Shown: positions 9,257 through 18,498, counted from the first letter of the stretch. The stretch: 64,000 nt of DNA from Paraburkholderia sp. D15 (GCF_029910215.1 NZ_CP110396.1:3162001-3226000), one strand, 5' to 3'. Made by a program: numbers and translations. Notes: generated by a model from the letters alone, not told the origin.

Positions 9257-10516
9257 TCAGGTGGCCGGCGCGATGTGGTGGCGAATGATGCCGCGAATCA
9301 GCGCGGCGTCTTCCGGGCTCACTTTCGCGTAGATGGCGGGGCCGGCCGCGCGTTCGGGATCGCCGGTACGCAGCATCAGCTCGGCCCAGTCGAGCAGACG
9401 CCGCGTCGAGAACGCGCTCGACAGATCTTCGCGCGCGAACGCCGCGCGGCAGTCGGCGGCGATCGCGGCGAGCGTGACGGCCAACGGGCGTGTCATGTGC
9501 GGGGCGAGCGTGCGCATCAGCACGTCGGCTTCTTCGGCGGGTGTCAGATAGTCGAGCAGATAGACGCGCCAGCGATCGAGAAACGCCTCGTTCATCAGAT
9601 TGGCGCCCTGATACAGATGCCGGAACTGGCTCATCGCGCCGACTGCGTTCGCGGTGGCGAACAGCCGGAACGCGGGATGCGGCGCGACGATCTCGTTGCC
9701 TTTCTCCTTCAGCACGAGGCGGCCCTGCGGTTCGAGCACGGCGGTCAGCGCGGCGAGAATCGACGGTTCCGCGAAATCGATTTCATCGACAATCAGCCAA
9801 AGACCTTCGCGCATCGCGGTGGGCAGCACGCCATCGACCCACAGCGTTTCGCCGCCCTTGACGGTCCAGAAACCGACGAAATCGCCGACCGTCGTCTGGC
9901 CGTTCATGTTCGAGCGCAGCACGCCGTGGCGCGAGCGCGCGGCCACCTGTTCGATCAGGCTGGTCTTGCCGGCGCCCGTATGGCCGATCAGCATCACGCG
10001 CCGATTTTCGACGATGTCCTCGACGATGTCGTTGAAGCGCTCGGAGAACAGATAGGCCGGGTTGATGCGCGGCACGAGCGGCGTGGCGACCGGATTGTCC
10101 GCGCCGCAAATCACGTCGACGTGGCCAACGCGTACTGTTTGTCGTGTTTGTGCCTGCGCGCCACGCGTTTGCTGCCTGGCCGCCGCGGCCGATGCCGTCG
10201 CGCGTTGCAGTGCCGGCATGAAGGCGATGCGTTCCGCGGCGGCCGCCGCGCCGTCGGCGCCGGCCGTGTCGATCGCGAAACCTTCGCGGCGCCATTTCTT
10301 CAACTTGGAGCGCAGATTTTCCGCATCGACCACCAGATCGATATCGACCGCGCCCGCGCCGTGCTCATCGTCGACGCCATGTTCTAGCCGGTAATTCTCC
10401 GGCCGGTCGGCGACGCTCACGCGCCACCATTCGGCGCCGTGTTCCGTCACGCGTTGATAAAGGCCAAGGTGTTCGTCTTCGGTCAGATCGGGCGCAGCCA
10501 TGTCGAGCGCAGTCAT
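9257..10516 (-). CDS. AAA+ ATPase, CobS/MoxR-like
   Basis: ATPase of 419 residues that most resembles CobS. Walker A is GHTGAGKT (about 178-185), Walker B is LIVDEIDF, and sensor-like residues lie in FRLFATANAVG. Downstream are HLYQGANLMNEAFLDRW and LTPAEEADVLM, typical of CobS. The first 130 residues are poorly conserved. It precedes the VWA gene by two bases; such pairs act together as a ring ATPase and metal-binding adaptor that remodel or metallate a client enzyme. Likely clients in the window would be guesswork, though a molybdoenzyme and a flavin dehydrogenase lie just beyond it. Confidence 0.87.
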   Translation of the reverse strand: MTALDMAAPDLTEDEHLGLYQRVTEHGAEWWRVSVADRPENYRLEHGVDDEHGAGAVDIDLVVDAENLRSKLKKWRREGFAIDTAGADGAAAAAERIAFMPALQRATASAAAARQQTRGAQAQTRQTVRVGHVDVICGADNPVATPLVPRINPAYLFSERFNDIVEDIVENRRVMLIGHTGAGKTSLIEQVAARSRHGVLRSNMNGQTTVGDFVGFWTVKGGETLWVDGVLPTAMREGLWLIVDEIDFAEPSILAALTAVLEPQGRLVLKEKGNEIVAPHPAFRLFATANAVGAMSQFRHLYQGANLMNEAFLDRWRVYLLDYLTPAEEADVLMRTLAPHMTRPLAVTLAAIAADCRAAFAREDLSSAFSTRRLLDWAELMLRTGDPERAAGPAIYAKVSPEDAALIRGIIRHHIAPAT

Positions 10517-10798
10517 GTCGGTCGGGAGCAGGGAGGTGGCAGCGGCGGCGCGAGGCCGGCACTGGCTTGATGAGCGCCTATCTTAGCGTGAGCGGCGCGA
10601 GCTCTGCTGGTTCGCGGGCAGCCCGGATGCGCCGAAGACTACCCCGGCGGCATGAAACGTGCTACCGCCAACAGGCGCGACCCGGCGCGCGGCTGCCTTT
10701 CGCGGCCGGACACACGATGTCACGTCGCGCCGCATTGGCATCACCTATATTGATTCAGAGAAGAAGAACGCCCCACGAGCATAAGGAAGAAACAACAC

Positions 10799-11320
10799 GT
10801 GACCCCACTCGATCCTCACGACGCGTCTTCCAATGGGACCGCGCCCATGGCGGCCGATGCGCCGCCCTTCATGTCGCGCCGCCGCTGGCTGCAGGGCGCG
10901 CTGGCCTTGACCGCCGCGAGCCTCGCCGGTTCGCTCACGCTCAAGGCGCTCGCCGACGATACGTCCGCCGCGCCCATCGATGCTTTCATGAGCCTGTCGC
11001 AAGCGCTGACCGCGCGCAGCACGCTCGACCACGACGTCGGCGCTCGACTGCTCGCGGCATTGCAGAAGTCATCGCCCGATCTGCTCGCGCAGTTGCCGGC
11101 GCTGGCCGGCGCGCTCGCCGCCGGTTCCGCCGATGCGAACCAGCAGGCGCTCGCGTTGAAGATCCTCGAAGCGTGGTATCTCGGCACCGTCGATAACGCC
11201 GTGGTGATCTACGAACAGGCGCTGATGTACGACGTGGTCTCCGACACGCTGATCGTCCGTTCGTACTGCCCCAACAAGCCCGGATTCTGGGCCGCCAAAC
11301 CGATCGAAAGGCAAGTCTGA
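10799..11320 (+). CDS. Tat-exported small subunit of a membrane-bound FAD (sugar/polyol) dehydrogenase
   Basis: Protein of 173 residues of the FAD-SLDH small-subunit type. It starts with GTG behind an AAGGAAG site and carries a twin-arginine signal, SRRRWLQGALALTAASLAGSLTLKALA, at residues 26-52. The twin-arginine motif means it is exported folded, probably carrying the flavoprotein partner with it, since the next gene has no signal peptide. It is first in a three-gene unit with a GMC flavoprotein and a tri-haem cytochrome c, the arrangement of periplasmic sorbitol, gluconate or fructose dehydrogenases. Confidence 0.85.
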   Translation: MTPLDPHDASSNGTAPMAADAPPFMSRRRWLQGALALTAASLAGSLTLKALADDTSAAPIDAFMSLSQALTARSTLDHDVGARLLAALQKSSPDLLAQLPALAGALAAGSADANQQALALKILEAWYLGTVDNAVVIYEQALMYDVVSDTLIVRSYCPNKPGFWAAKPIERQV

Positions 11321-11322
11321 GC

Positions 11323-12945
11323 ATGGCCGACGCACAAGCATCCACTCAACAGGCCGACGTCGTCGTGGTCGGCTCCGGCGTCGCGGGCGCGATCGTCGCG
11401 CATCAGCTGGCGCTCGCGGGCAAGTCCGTGATCCTGCTCGAAGCGGGGCCGCGCATGCCGCGTGGCGACATCGTCGAGCGCTTTCGCAACCAGTTCGACA
11501 AGTCGGATAACTCGGCGCCGTATCCATCGAGCGCCTGGGCGCCGCATCCGGAATACGGACCGCCGAACGATTATCTGATCCTGAAGGGCGAGCACAAATT
11601 CAACTCGCAGTACATTCGCGCGGTGGGCGGCACGACGTGGCACTGGGCCGCGTCCGCCTGGCGCTTCATGCCGAACGACTTCCATATGAAGAGCGTGTAC
11701 GGCGTGGGCCGCGACTGGCCGATCGAATACGGCGAACTGGAGCCTTACTATCAGCGCGCCGAGGAAGAACTCGGGGTCTGGGGCCCCGGCGACGAAGAAC
11801 TCGGCTCGCCGCGCAGCCGGCCGTATCCGATGGCGCCGCTGCCGCTGTCGTACAACGAGCAGACCATCAAAAGCAAGCTCAACGCGTTCGACTCGACGTA
11901 TCACGTCGTGACGGAACCGGTCGCGCGCAACAGCCGTCCGTACGACGGCCGCCCGACCTGTTGCGGCAACAACAACTGCATGCCGATCTGCCCGATCGGC
12001 GCGATGTACAACGGCATCGTGCATGTCGAGAAGGCGGAGCAGGCGGGCTCGAAACTGATCGTCAACGCGGTCGTGTTCAAGCTCGAAGTCGGCGCGGACA
12101 AACGCATCGACGCGGCGATGTACAAAGACCCGCAGGGCAACGAGCATCGCGTGGAGGGCAAGTACTTCGTGCTCGCCGCGAACGGCATCGAAACGCCGAA
12201 GATCATGCTGATGTCCACCAGCCACGATTTCCCGAACGGCGTGGGCAATAGCTCCGACATGGTGGGCCGCAACCTGATGGACCACCCCGGGACCGGCGTC
12301 ACCTTCTACGCGGACGAAAAACTCTGGCCGGGCCGCGGCCCGCAGGAGATGACCTCGCTGATCGGCTTTCGCGACGGCGCGTTCCGCGCGAACGAAGCGG
12401 CGAAGAAGATCCACCTGTCGAACCTGTCGCGGATCGATCAGGAAACGCAGAAGATCTTCAAGCAGGGGCAGTTGATCAAAGCCGCCGATCTCGACGCGCA
12501 GATTCGCGACCGCTCGGCGCGCTTCGTCGAGTTCGACTGCTTCCACGAAATCCTGCCCGCGCCGGAAAACCGCATCGTGCCGAGCGCGACGGAGAAGGAC
12601 GCGATCGGCATTCCGCGGCCCGAGATCACCTACCGGATCGACGACTACGTGAAGCGCGGTGCCGTGCATACGCGCGAGGTCTACGCAAACGCGGCGAAGG
12701 CGCTGGGCGGCACGGAGATCGCGTTTCAGGACGAGTTCGCGCCGAACAATCACATTACCGGCTCGACCATCATGGGCAGCGATCCGCGCGATTCGGTGGT
12801 CGACAAACACTGCCGCACCTTCGATCACCCGAACCTGTTCATCTCCAGCAGCGCGACGATGCCGACCGTGGGCACCGTCAACGTGACGCTAACCATCGCG
12901 GCGCTCGCGCTGCGCATGGCCGACCAGTTGAAAAAGGAAGTGTGA
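11323..12945 (+). CDS. GMC oxidoreductase, flavoprotein subunit of periplasmic dehydrogenase
   Basis: FAD-dependent dehydrogenase of 540 residues. The N-terminal nucleotide site is VVVGSGVAGAIVAHQLA, followed by LLEAGPRMPRG; the C-terminal GMC region includes NHITGSTIMGSDP and SATMPTVGTVNVTLTIAALA. A Cys cluster, CCGNNNCMPICPIGAMYNG at about 204-222, resembles the iron-sulfur motif reported in related glucose/gluconate dehydrogenases. It lacks its own export signal and probably hitch-hikes with the Tat small subunit two bases upstream. Electrons should pass to the cytochrome c encoded next. The substrate is likely an aldose, polyol or aldonic acid. Confidence 0.9.
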   Translation: MADAQASTQQADVVVVGSGVAGAIVAHQLALAGKSVILLEAGPRMPRGDIVERFRNQFDKSDNSAPYPSSAWAPHPEYGPPNDYLILKGEHKFNSQYIRAVGGTTWHWAASAWRFMPNDFHMKSVYGVGRDWPIEYGELEPYYQRAEEELGVWGPGDEELGSPRSRPYPMAPLPLSYNEQTIKSKLNAFDSTYHVVTEPVARNSRPYDGRPTCCGNNNCMPICPIGAMYNGIVHVEKAEQAGSKLIVNAVVFKLEVGADKRIDAAMYKDPQGNEHRVEGKYFVLAANGIETPKIMLMSTSHDFPNGVGNSSDMVGRNLMDHPGTGVTFYADEKLWPGRGPQEMTSLIGFRDGAFRANEAAKKIHLSNLSRIDQETQKIFKQGQLIKAADLDAQIRDRSARFVEFDCFHEILPAPENRIVPSATEKDAIGIPRPEITYRIDDYVKRGAVHTREVYANAAKALGGTEIAFQDEFAPNNHITGSTIMGSDPRDSVVDKHCRTFDHPNLFISSSATMPTVGTVNVTLTIAALALRMADQLKKEV

Positions 12946-12947
12946 AC

Positions 12948-14264
12948 GTGCTGAAGAAACCCTTTTTCTATCTGCTCGCCGGCGCACTTGCGTTGCCGGC
13001 GCTCGCGCGGGCCGACGATGCGGCGAACGCAAACGCAAACGCGAATGCAAGTGCCGCCGCCAACGATCCCGCGCTGATCAAACGCGGCGAATATCTCGCG
13101 ACGGCCGGCGACTGCATGGCCTGCCACACCACGGCGCAAGCCAAACCGTACGCCGGCGGCCTGCCGCTGAAAGTGCCGATGCTCGGCACGATCTATTCGA
13201 GCAATATCACGCCCGACGTGCAGACCGGCATCGGCAACTGGACGCTCGACGATTTCGACCGCGCGTTGCGCAAGGGCGTGTCGAGGGACGGCCACAATCT
13301 ATATCCGGCCATGCCGTATGTGTCGTACGCGAAGGTCAGCGACGACGACGTGAAGGCGTTGTACGCGTACTTCCGCTACGGCGTCGCGCCGGTCCATCAG
13401 CCCACGCATGCCGCCGACATTCCGTGGCCACTGAACATGCGCTGGCCGCTGGCGGCGTGGAACGTGCTGTTCCTCGAACACGGCCCGTATCGCAACAAGC
13501 CGAACCTGAGCGCCGAATGGAATCGCGGTGCGTATCTCGTGCAGGGTCTCGCGCATTGCAGCACCTGCCACACGCCGCGCGGCTTCGCGATGCAGGAGAA
13601 AGCGCTCGATGAAACCGGCGGCGGTTTCCTCGGCGGCTCGGTGCTGGCGGGATGGGACGGCTACAACATCTCGTCGTCGGCGAATGCGGGGATCGGCAAC
13701 TGGACCCAGGCGCAGCTCGTGCAGTATCTGCGCACCGGCAGCGTGCCGGGACTCGCGCAGGCCGCGGGGCCGATGGGCGAAGCCGTCGAGCACAGCTTCT
13801 CGAAGATGACGGACGCCGACGTCGATGCGATCGCCACCTATGTGCGCACCGTACCGGCGGTCGACGACGGCAGCAAGCAGCCGCGCGGCACGTGGGGCAA
13901 ACCGGCCACCGACGTCACGCGTCTACGCGGCGTCGCGCTGGAAACCGGCACGCTCGATCCCGCGCGCCTGTACCTCGGCAATTGCGCGACCTGTCACCAG
14001 GCGCAAGGCAAGGGCACGCCGGACGGCTACTATCCGCCGTTGCTGCACAACACCACGGTCGGCGCGGCCAATCCTGGCAACCTGGTGCAGGTGATCCTGC
14101 ACGGCGTGCAGCGCAAGACCGCCAACAACGATGTCGGCATGCCCGCGTTCGCGACGGAGTTGAACGACGCGCAGGTGGCGGCGCTCGCGAACTACCTGAC
14201 GGATCGTTTCGGCAATCCGGCGACGCCGAAGGTCACCGTGCAGGACGTCGCGAAGCTGCGTTGA
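12948..14264 (+). CDS. Tri-haem cytochrome c subunit of the dehydrogenase
   Basis: Membrane-anchored periplasmic cytochrome of 438 residues with three CXXCH haem sites: CMACH (56-60), CSTCH (204-208) and CATCH (346-350). The GGAAG site at 12936-12940 is one base from a GTG at 12942 but seven from the GTG at 12948, so the latter is the better start. A signal peptide MLKKPFFYLLAGALALPALARA is followed by an Ala-Asn repeat coded by hexamers. It overlaps or abuts the flavoprotein stop and passes electrons from the flavin to quinone. Confidence 0.92.
   Translation: MLKKPFFYLLAGALALPALARADDAANANANANASAAANDPALIKRGEYLATAGDCMACHTTAQAKPYAGGLPLKVPMLGTIYSSNITPDVQTGIGNWTLDDFDRALRKGVSRDGHNLYPAMPYVSYAKVSDDDVKALYAYFRYGVAPVHQPTHAADIPWPLNMRWPLAAWNVLFLEHGPYRNKPNLSAEWNRGAYLVQGLAHCSTCHTPRGFAMQEKALDETGGGFLGGSVLAGWDGYNISSSANAGIGNWTQAQLVQYLRTGSVPGLAQAAGPMGEAVEHSFSKMTDADVDAIATYVRTVPAVDDGSKQPRGTWGKPATDVTRLRGVALETGTLDPARLYLGNCATCHQAQGKGTPDGYYPPLLHNTTVGAANPGNLVQVILHGVQRKTANNDVGMPAFATELNDAQVAALANYLTDRFGNPATPKVTVQDVAKLR
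13022..13050 (+). repeat. In-frame hexamer array coding for Ala-Asn repeats
   Basis: Four to five copies of a GCAAAC/GCGAAC-type hexamer just after the signal peptide region of the cytochrome gene, giving ANANANANAS. Length changes would keep the frame. Confidence 0.75.
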
Positions 14265-14289
14265 TATAGCGGCGGTGTTTCGTCGTGTG

Positions 14290-16656
14290 TCAGGCTGCGG
14301 CAAGTCCATCCTGTTCCGTACCGGACTTGCGCAGCCGCACCGGAATCGATTTCGACGCCGGGACGAGGCTCGCTTTCGCGTGATGCGCCAACGGAATCAG
14401 CGGATTGCACTCGGGGTAGTAGCCCATCACGCAGCCGGCCGGAATGTCGAATGCGTGCACGTGCAGGCCGTCCACCTCGCGCGTGACGCCGTCGTTCGAT
14501 ACCGTCGATGCGCACACCGTATCGCCTTCCACCAGACCGAGCCGTCCCATGTCGCCTGGATGCATCAGCAGCACGTCGCGGCTGCCGTAGACGCCGCGAA
14601 AGCGGTCGTCGAGCGCGTAGACGGTGGTGTTGAACTGGCTGTCGCCGCGCGTGGTCATCAGGCGTAGCACGTCGGCATCGGTGGACGGCATGTCGGCATC
14701 TTCGTCCAGCGTATCGGGGACGATGAAATTCGCCTTGCCGGTTTCGGTGTTCCATTTGCGCTCGCTGGCGGCGAGCGGGCGGTGAAAGCCGCCCGGCTGC
14801 CGGAAGCGTCGATTGAAATCCTTGAACTGATCCGGGTAGGTGCGTTCGATCGCCTCGCGCACCAGCGCGTAATCGCCGACCCACGCATCCCAGTCCACTT
14901 TCGGATTCGGCGGCAGCAGCGCCTTCGCGATGCCCGCGACGATCGCCGGCTCGGACAGCAGCATGTCGGCGGCGGGCTCCGCCATCCCGTGCGAACCGTG
15001 CACGCAGGCGGTGCTGTCCTCGACGCTGACCCACTGGTCGCCGCTCGTCTGCCGGTCGATTTCGATCCGTCCGAGGCAGGGCAGCAGATACGCGAGCTCG
15101 CCGTGCAGCAGATGGCTGCGATTGAGTTTGGTGGCGATCTGCACGGTGAGCCGCAGCGAGCGCCACGCCGGGTCCATCACGTGATGATCCGGAATCGCCA
15201 CCTGAAAGTTGCCGCCCAGCCCGATGAACGCCTTGACCTTGCCGTCCAGCACGCCCCGGCACGCTTCGACGGTACTCATGCCCTTGTCGCGCGGCGGTTC
15301 GAAATCGTAGAGCGCTTTCAGCTTGTCGAGCGGCGCCAGTTCGGGTTTTTCGGTGATGCCGACGGTGCGCTGTCCCTGCACGTTCGAATGCCCGCGGATC
15401 GGACAGATCCCCGCGCCCGGCCGTCCGATGTTGCCGCGCAGGAGCAGCAGGTTCGACAGCATCTGCACGTTCTGCACGCCGTTGCGGTGCTGGGTGATGC
15501 CCATGCCGAACAGCACCATCGCCGCCTTGGCCTTCGCATAGACGCGCGCGGCGTCTTCGAGCGCGGTGCGGGTGAGTTGCGAGCGCGTTTCGATCTCGTC
15601 CCACGTAATCGCGCGCATCGCGTCGGCGAACGCGTCGAAACCGTGCGTGTGTTCCGCGATGAAGGCGGCGTCCAGCACGCGCGGCGCGCCGTCGCGCTGG
15701 GCGTCGTCGTCCCATTCGATCAGCAGCTTGCAGAGTCCGGCAATCGCCGCCTCGTCGCCGCCGATCTTCACTTGATGGTATTGCGTGCTGATCCGCGTTT
15801 CGGCCGGCGTCAGCATGTCGAGCGGCGATTGCGGATTGGCGAAGCTGACCAGACCGCGTTCCTTGATCGGATTGAAGGTGACGATCTCGATGCCGCGTTT
15901 GCGCGCGTCCTGCAACTGATGCAGCATGCGCGGCGCGTTGGTGCCGGTGTTGTGGCCGAAGAAGAACAGACAGTCGGTGTGTTCGAAATCCTCGACCTGC
16001 ACGGTGCCGACCGGTACGCCGATCGTCTTCGGCAACGCCACCGACGTGCTTTCGTGACACATGTTCGAACTGTCGGGCAGATTGTTGGTGCCGTACAGCC
16101 GCGCGAGAAGCGCGTACATGTACGAGGTTTCGAGCGACGCGCGGCCTGATGCGTAGAACACCGCTTCGTTCGGTTCGATCGCTTGCAGTTCCTTGGCGAT
16201 CGCGGCGAAGGCGTCCTTCCAGGTGGTGGGCACGTAGCGGTCGGTGGCGGCGTCCCAACGCATCGGCGCCGTCAGGCGGCCGCGCGATTCGAGTTCGAGG
16301 CCGCTCCATGTACGCAATTCGCTCAGCGTGTGTTGCTCGAAAAAGTCGGCGCCGACGCGCTTGCTGGTGATTTCCCACGCCGTGGCCTTCGCGCCGTTTT
16401 CGCAGAACTCGAACAGGTGCGGGTCGGCGGGCTTGGCCCACGAGCAGCTGACGCAGGCGAAACCATCGGCTTTGTTCTGATGCGATAGCACGCGGCTGCC
16501 GTTCAACGCGACGTGCTCGTGCAGCAGGATCGACGCCACCGCCTTCACCGACCCCCAGCCGCCCGCCGCGTTGCGGTAGGGCTTGATAGGGGCGGAATCG
16601 GGTTTGTCCGCGGTGGCTTCGGCGACATGGGGGACGGCGGCGTGTTCGGTGCTCAT
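14290..16656 (-). CDS. FdhF/YdeP family molybdopterin oxidoreductase
   Basis: Protein of 788 residues of the formate dehydrogenase alpha-like YdeP family. The start is fixed by AGGAG shortly before the ATG at 16656; the longer frame upstream is Arg-rich and unsupported. N-terminal cysteines 68, 71 and 85 (CVSCSWAKP and FEFCENGAKA) are the YdeP-type iron-sulfur region. Further along are ETSYMYALLARLYGTNNLPDSSNMCHES, FFFGHNTGTNAPRM, and a C-terminal molybdopterin-dinucleotide domain ending near VPASKSIPVRLRKSG. No signal peptide, so cytoplasmic. YdeP in E. coli is tied to acid resistance; here no partner subunit or fdhD gene adjoins. Confidence 0.9.
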   Translation of the reverse strand: MSTEHAAVPHVAEATADKPDSAPIKPYRNAAGGWGSVKAVASILLHEHVALNGSRVLSHQNKADGFACVSCSWAKPADPHLFEFCENGAKATAWEITSKRVGADFFEQHTLSELRTWSGLELESRGRLTAPMRWDAATDRYVPTTWKDAFAAIAKELQAIEPNEAVFYASGRASLETSYMYALLARLYGTNNLPDSSNMCHESTSVALPKTIGVPVGTVQVEDFEHTDCLFFFGHNTGTNAPRMLHQLQDARKRGIEIVTFNPIKERGLVSFANPQSPLDMLTPAETRISTQYHQVKIGGDEAAIAGLCKLLIEWDDDAQRDGAPRVLDAAFIAEHTHGFDAFADAMRAITWDEIETRSQLTRTALEDAARVYAKAKAAMVLFGMGITQHRNGVQNVQMLSNLLLLRGNIGRPGAGICPIRGHSNVQGQRTVGITEKPELAPLDKLKALYDFEPPRDKGMSTVEACRGVLDGKVKAFIGLGGNFQVAIPDHHVMDPAWRSLRLTVQIATKLNRSHLLHGELAYLLPCLGRIEIDRQTSGDQWVSVEDSTACVHGSHGMAEPAADMLLSEPAIVAGIAKALLPPNPKVDWDAWVGDYALVREAIERTYPDQFKDFNRRFRQPGGFHRPLAASERKWNTETGKANFIVPDTLDEDADMPSTDADVLRLMTTRGDSQFNTTVYALDDRFRGVYGSRDVLLMHPGDMGRLGLVEGDTVCASTVSNDGVTREVDGLHVHAFDIPAGCVMGYYPECNPLIPLAHHAKASLVPASKSIPVRLRKSGTEQDGLAAA

Positions 16657-16758
16657 GCTGGCTCCTGGCGATAGCTCTCGCCCGTTTGGTGCGATTTGCC
16701 GGAACACGCGCAAAGACCGGACCCGCGATATCGCTGCCCGTTCATTCACTGATGCATG

Positions 16759-16790
16759 CATCGACCCATCGACCCATCGACCCCATCGAC
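16759..16790 (+). repeat. 8-bp tandem repeat (CATCGACC, ~3.9 copies)
   Basis: Three exact CATCGACC units, one extra C, then CATCGAC. It lies right behind the stop codon of the minus-strand Pro-rich small gene. Confidence 0.85.
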
Positions 16791-16792
16791 TG

Positions 16793-16972
16793 CTACGCGC
16801 TGATCGGCGGCGCCTTGGGCGGTGGATCGCCTTCGGGTGCGGGATCGGTGTCTGGAATGTCCGCGGGTTGCGGATCGGGATCGACCGTCGGCGGCGGTGT
16901 CTCCGGATCGATCTCGGGCGGCATCGGCGTATGCGGTTGCGCCGTGGCAGGCAAGCTATTCGGTAAATCCAT
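16793..16972 (-). CDS. Small Pro/Asp-rich hypothetical protein (59 aa)
   Basis: Short gene not covered by long-frame searches. It begins ATG at 16972 behind GGGGAGAG and ends TAG at 16793-16795. The 59-residue product opens MDLPNSLPATAQPHTPMP and continues with repeated Asp-Pro and Pro-Pro pairs (PEIDPETPPPTVDPDP, PDTDPAPEGDPPPK). It must be disordered and acidic. Comparable short Pro-rich proteins occur next to housekeeping genes in Burkholderia-type genomes; no function is known. Codon use is normal for the region and the ribosome site is good, which is why I call it. Confidence 0.6.
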   Translation of the reverse strand: MDLPNSLPATAQPHTPMPPEIDPETPPPTVDPDPQPADIPDTDPAPEGDPPPKAPPISA

Positions 16973-17136
16973 CGCACTCTCCCCATGGTTGTCGTCTTCT
17001 ATCGACGCGTGGCACGCATTCGCCGTGCCACTGCCGCGAAACGCTTGACTGAAGCCGCGCGGCGGCGCGTGGTACAGCGCTTGCTCGACTCATGACTCAT
17101 GGAACAGCGAATACATCAGGGAAAGGAAAGTACAAC

Positions 17137-17382
17137 ATGGCGCGACACAAGGCCGACGTGGCCGACGACGACTTCGAGATATTCGCGAGTTATCACGGAA
17201 CCGGCGACGGACGTTACATAGGCGGACTGAAAGTCGTCAGGAAAGCGGATCGCAAGATCCTGTTTCCGTTCGACGGCGCGCCCGAGATCGGGCCGTATGC
17301 GACCGCCGATGAGGCGCGGCGCGCGGCGATCGATTACGGCCGCGAGATCGTGGCGGCCGATCGCGCGGCGCCGGAGAACTAG
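17137..17382 (+). CDS. Small conserved hypothetical protein (DUF6723-like)
   Basis: Protein of 81 residues. The ATG at 17137 follows GGAAAGGAAAG, which excludes the longer frame that starts at 17092. The sequence FEIFASYHGTGDGRYIGGL, then VVRKADRKILFPFDGAPEIGPYATADEARRAA, matches my memory of the Burkholderia DUF6723 family; the assignment is from recall. It is soluble, with no signal or membrane segment. Function unknown. Confidence 0.7.
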   Translation: MARHKADVADDDFEIFASYHGTGDGRYIGGLKVVRKADRKILFPFDGAPEIGPYATADEARRAAIDYGREIVAADRAAPEN

Positions 17383-17598
17383 CCGCGCATGGGGGGCCGC
17401 GCTTTACAGTGACTTGCAGTGGCTCGCGGTGGCTGTCACGGGCGGGTCCATTTTTACAAAGCGCGCCGATGCTTCGTGTGTGAATGTCATGCCCGTTCAG
17501 CGTGATACCCGCTGCTAGCGACGAGCGACGGACATCAGCGTCGCAGGGTCCGGATGTTGCTGCATCGATTGAAGTCAGCCGATTCGAGGGAGAGCGAC

Positions 17599-17904
17599 AT
17601 GCAAGGCGAAACACGTGAGGATGCGCAGCAAACGCACGACTCCACAAGCGATCAGGCGAATGCCCGTCGCGATCCGTGGCACGTCTCCGAGGAAACGAAG
17701 GCACGCAACAAACCGAGCGGTACGCATTACATCGAGCCGAGTCCGCTGGGGATCGAGCCGGTCGAACAGACTGGCGTCGACAAGGCGACCAATCCGCCGC
17801 GTTCGAGCGAACGGCCGGCACAGAGTCCGGAAGTGCCGCTCGGTACCGGCGATCACGCGGAGCCGCCGGGCGGTGGCGGGCGTGAATCGCAGCGCAAGGC
17901 ATGA
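17599..17904 (+). CDS. Hypothetical hydrophilic protein, 101 aa
   Basis: Not recognised. The ATG at 17599 follows GAGGGAGAG. The product is hydrophilic, low in hydrophobic residues and probably disordered: it has the stretch DPWHVSEETKARNKPSG, then THYIEPSPLGIEPVEQTG, and a Gly/Pro-rich end. It lies between the DUF6723-like gene and the cupin gene in the same direction, 48 bases before the latter, so it may be co-transcribed with it. Confidence 0.55.
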   Translation: MQGETREDAQQTHDSTSDQANARRDPWHVSEETKARNKPSGTHYIEPSPLGIEPVEQTGVDKATNPPRSSERPAQSPEVPLGTGDHAEPPGGGGRESQRKA

Positions 17905-17952
17905 CGCTGTCCGTCTGCATCCACCGCTCGATGCACACCACAGGAGCACACG

Positions 17953-18498
17953 ATGTTCAACGATTCGAAGCACGGCTTCGATGCGGCACAGACCGAATAC
18001 GAAACCCTCATGCTCGCGCCGCACGATTGGGTGCCGAATAACCGGAAGCTGCCGGTGGTGATTTATCGCCGGGCGCTCCTGCCGAAAAGCGGCGACCTGG
18101 CCGCCGCGTTCGAACTGCTGTTCGAGCGCAACGACTGGCCGCCGCAATGGCGCGACGGCATCTTCGACTATCACCATTTCCACGCGACCGCGCACGAAGT
18201 ACTCGGTATCGCGGACGGCGCCGCCCAGGTGATCGTCGGCGGCCCCGGCGGACGGGTCGTCAATCTTTCGGCCGGCGACGCGCTGTTGCTGCCGGCCGGC
18301 ACCGGTCACTGCCTGCAAGCGCACGAGCGGCATTTCCTCGTGGTGGGCGGTTATCCGGCGGGGCAGCAGTGGGACATCCGGCGCGACGCATTGAGCGCGG
18401 ACGAGCTTGCCGCGATGGAGGCGTTGCCGTTTCCGTCGCTCGATCCGGTCGACGGCAAGCTCGGCCCGCTCGTGCAATTCTGGCCGCAAGCGTCCTGA
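17953..18498 (+). CDS. Cupin-domain protein (YjlB-like)
   Basis: Single cupin of 181 residues. The ATG follows CAGGAGCACACG. The metal-binding pattern is visible: HHFHATAHEVLGI gives the HxH and Glu of motif 1, and AGDALLLPAGTGHCL gives the Pro-Gly-His of motif 2. YjlB-type cupins are cytoplasmic and of unknown enzymatic role. It precedes transketolase by about 250 bases without a visible terminator. Confidence 0.82.
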   Translation: MFNDSKHGFDAAQTEYETLMLAPHDWVPNNRKLPVVIYRRALLPKSGDLAAAFELLFERNDWPPQWRDGIFDYHHFHATAHEVLGIADGAAQVIVGGPGGRVVNLSAGDALLLPAGTGHCLQAHERHFLVVGGYPAGQQWDIRRDALSADELAAMEALPFPSLDPVDGKLGPLVQFWPQAS

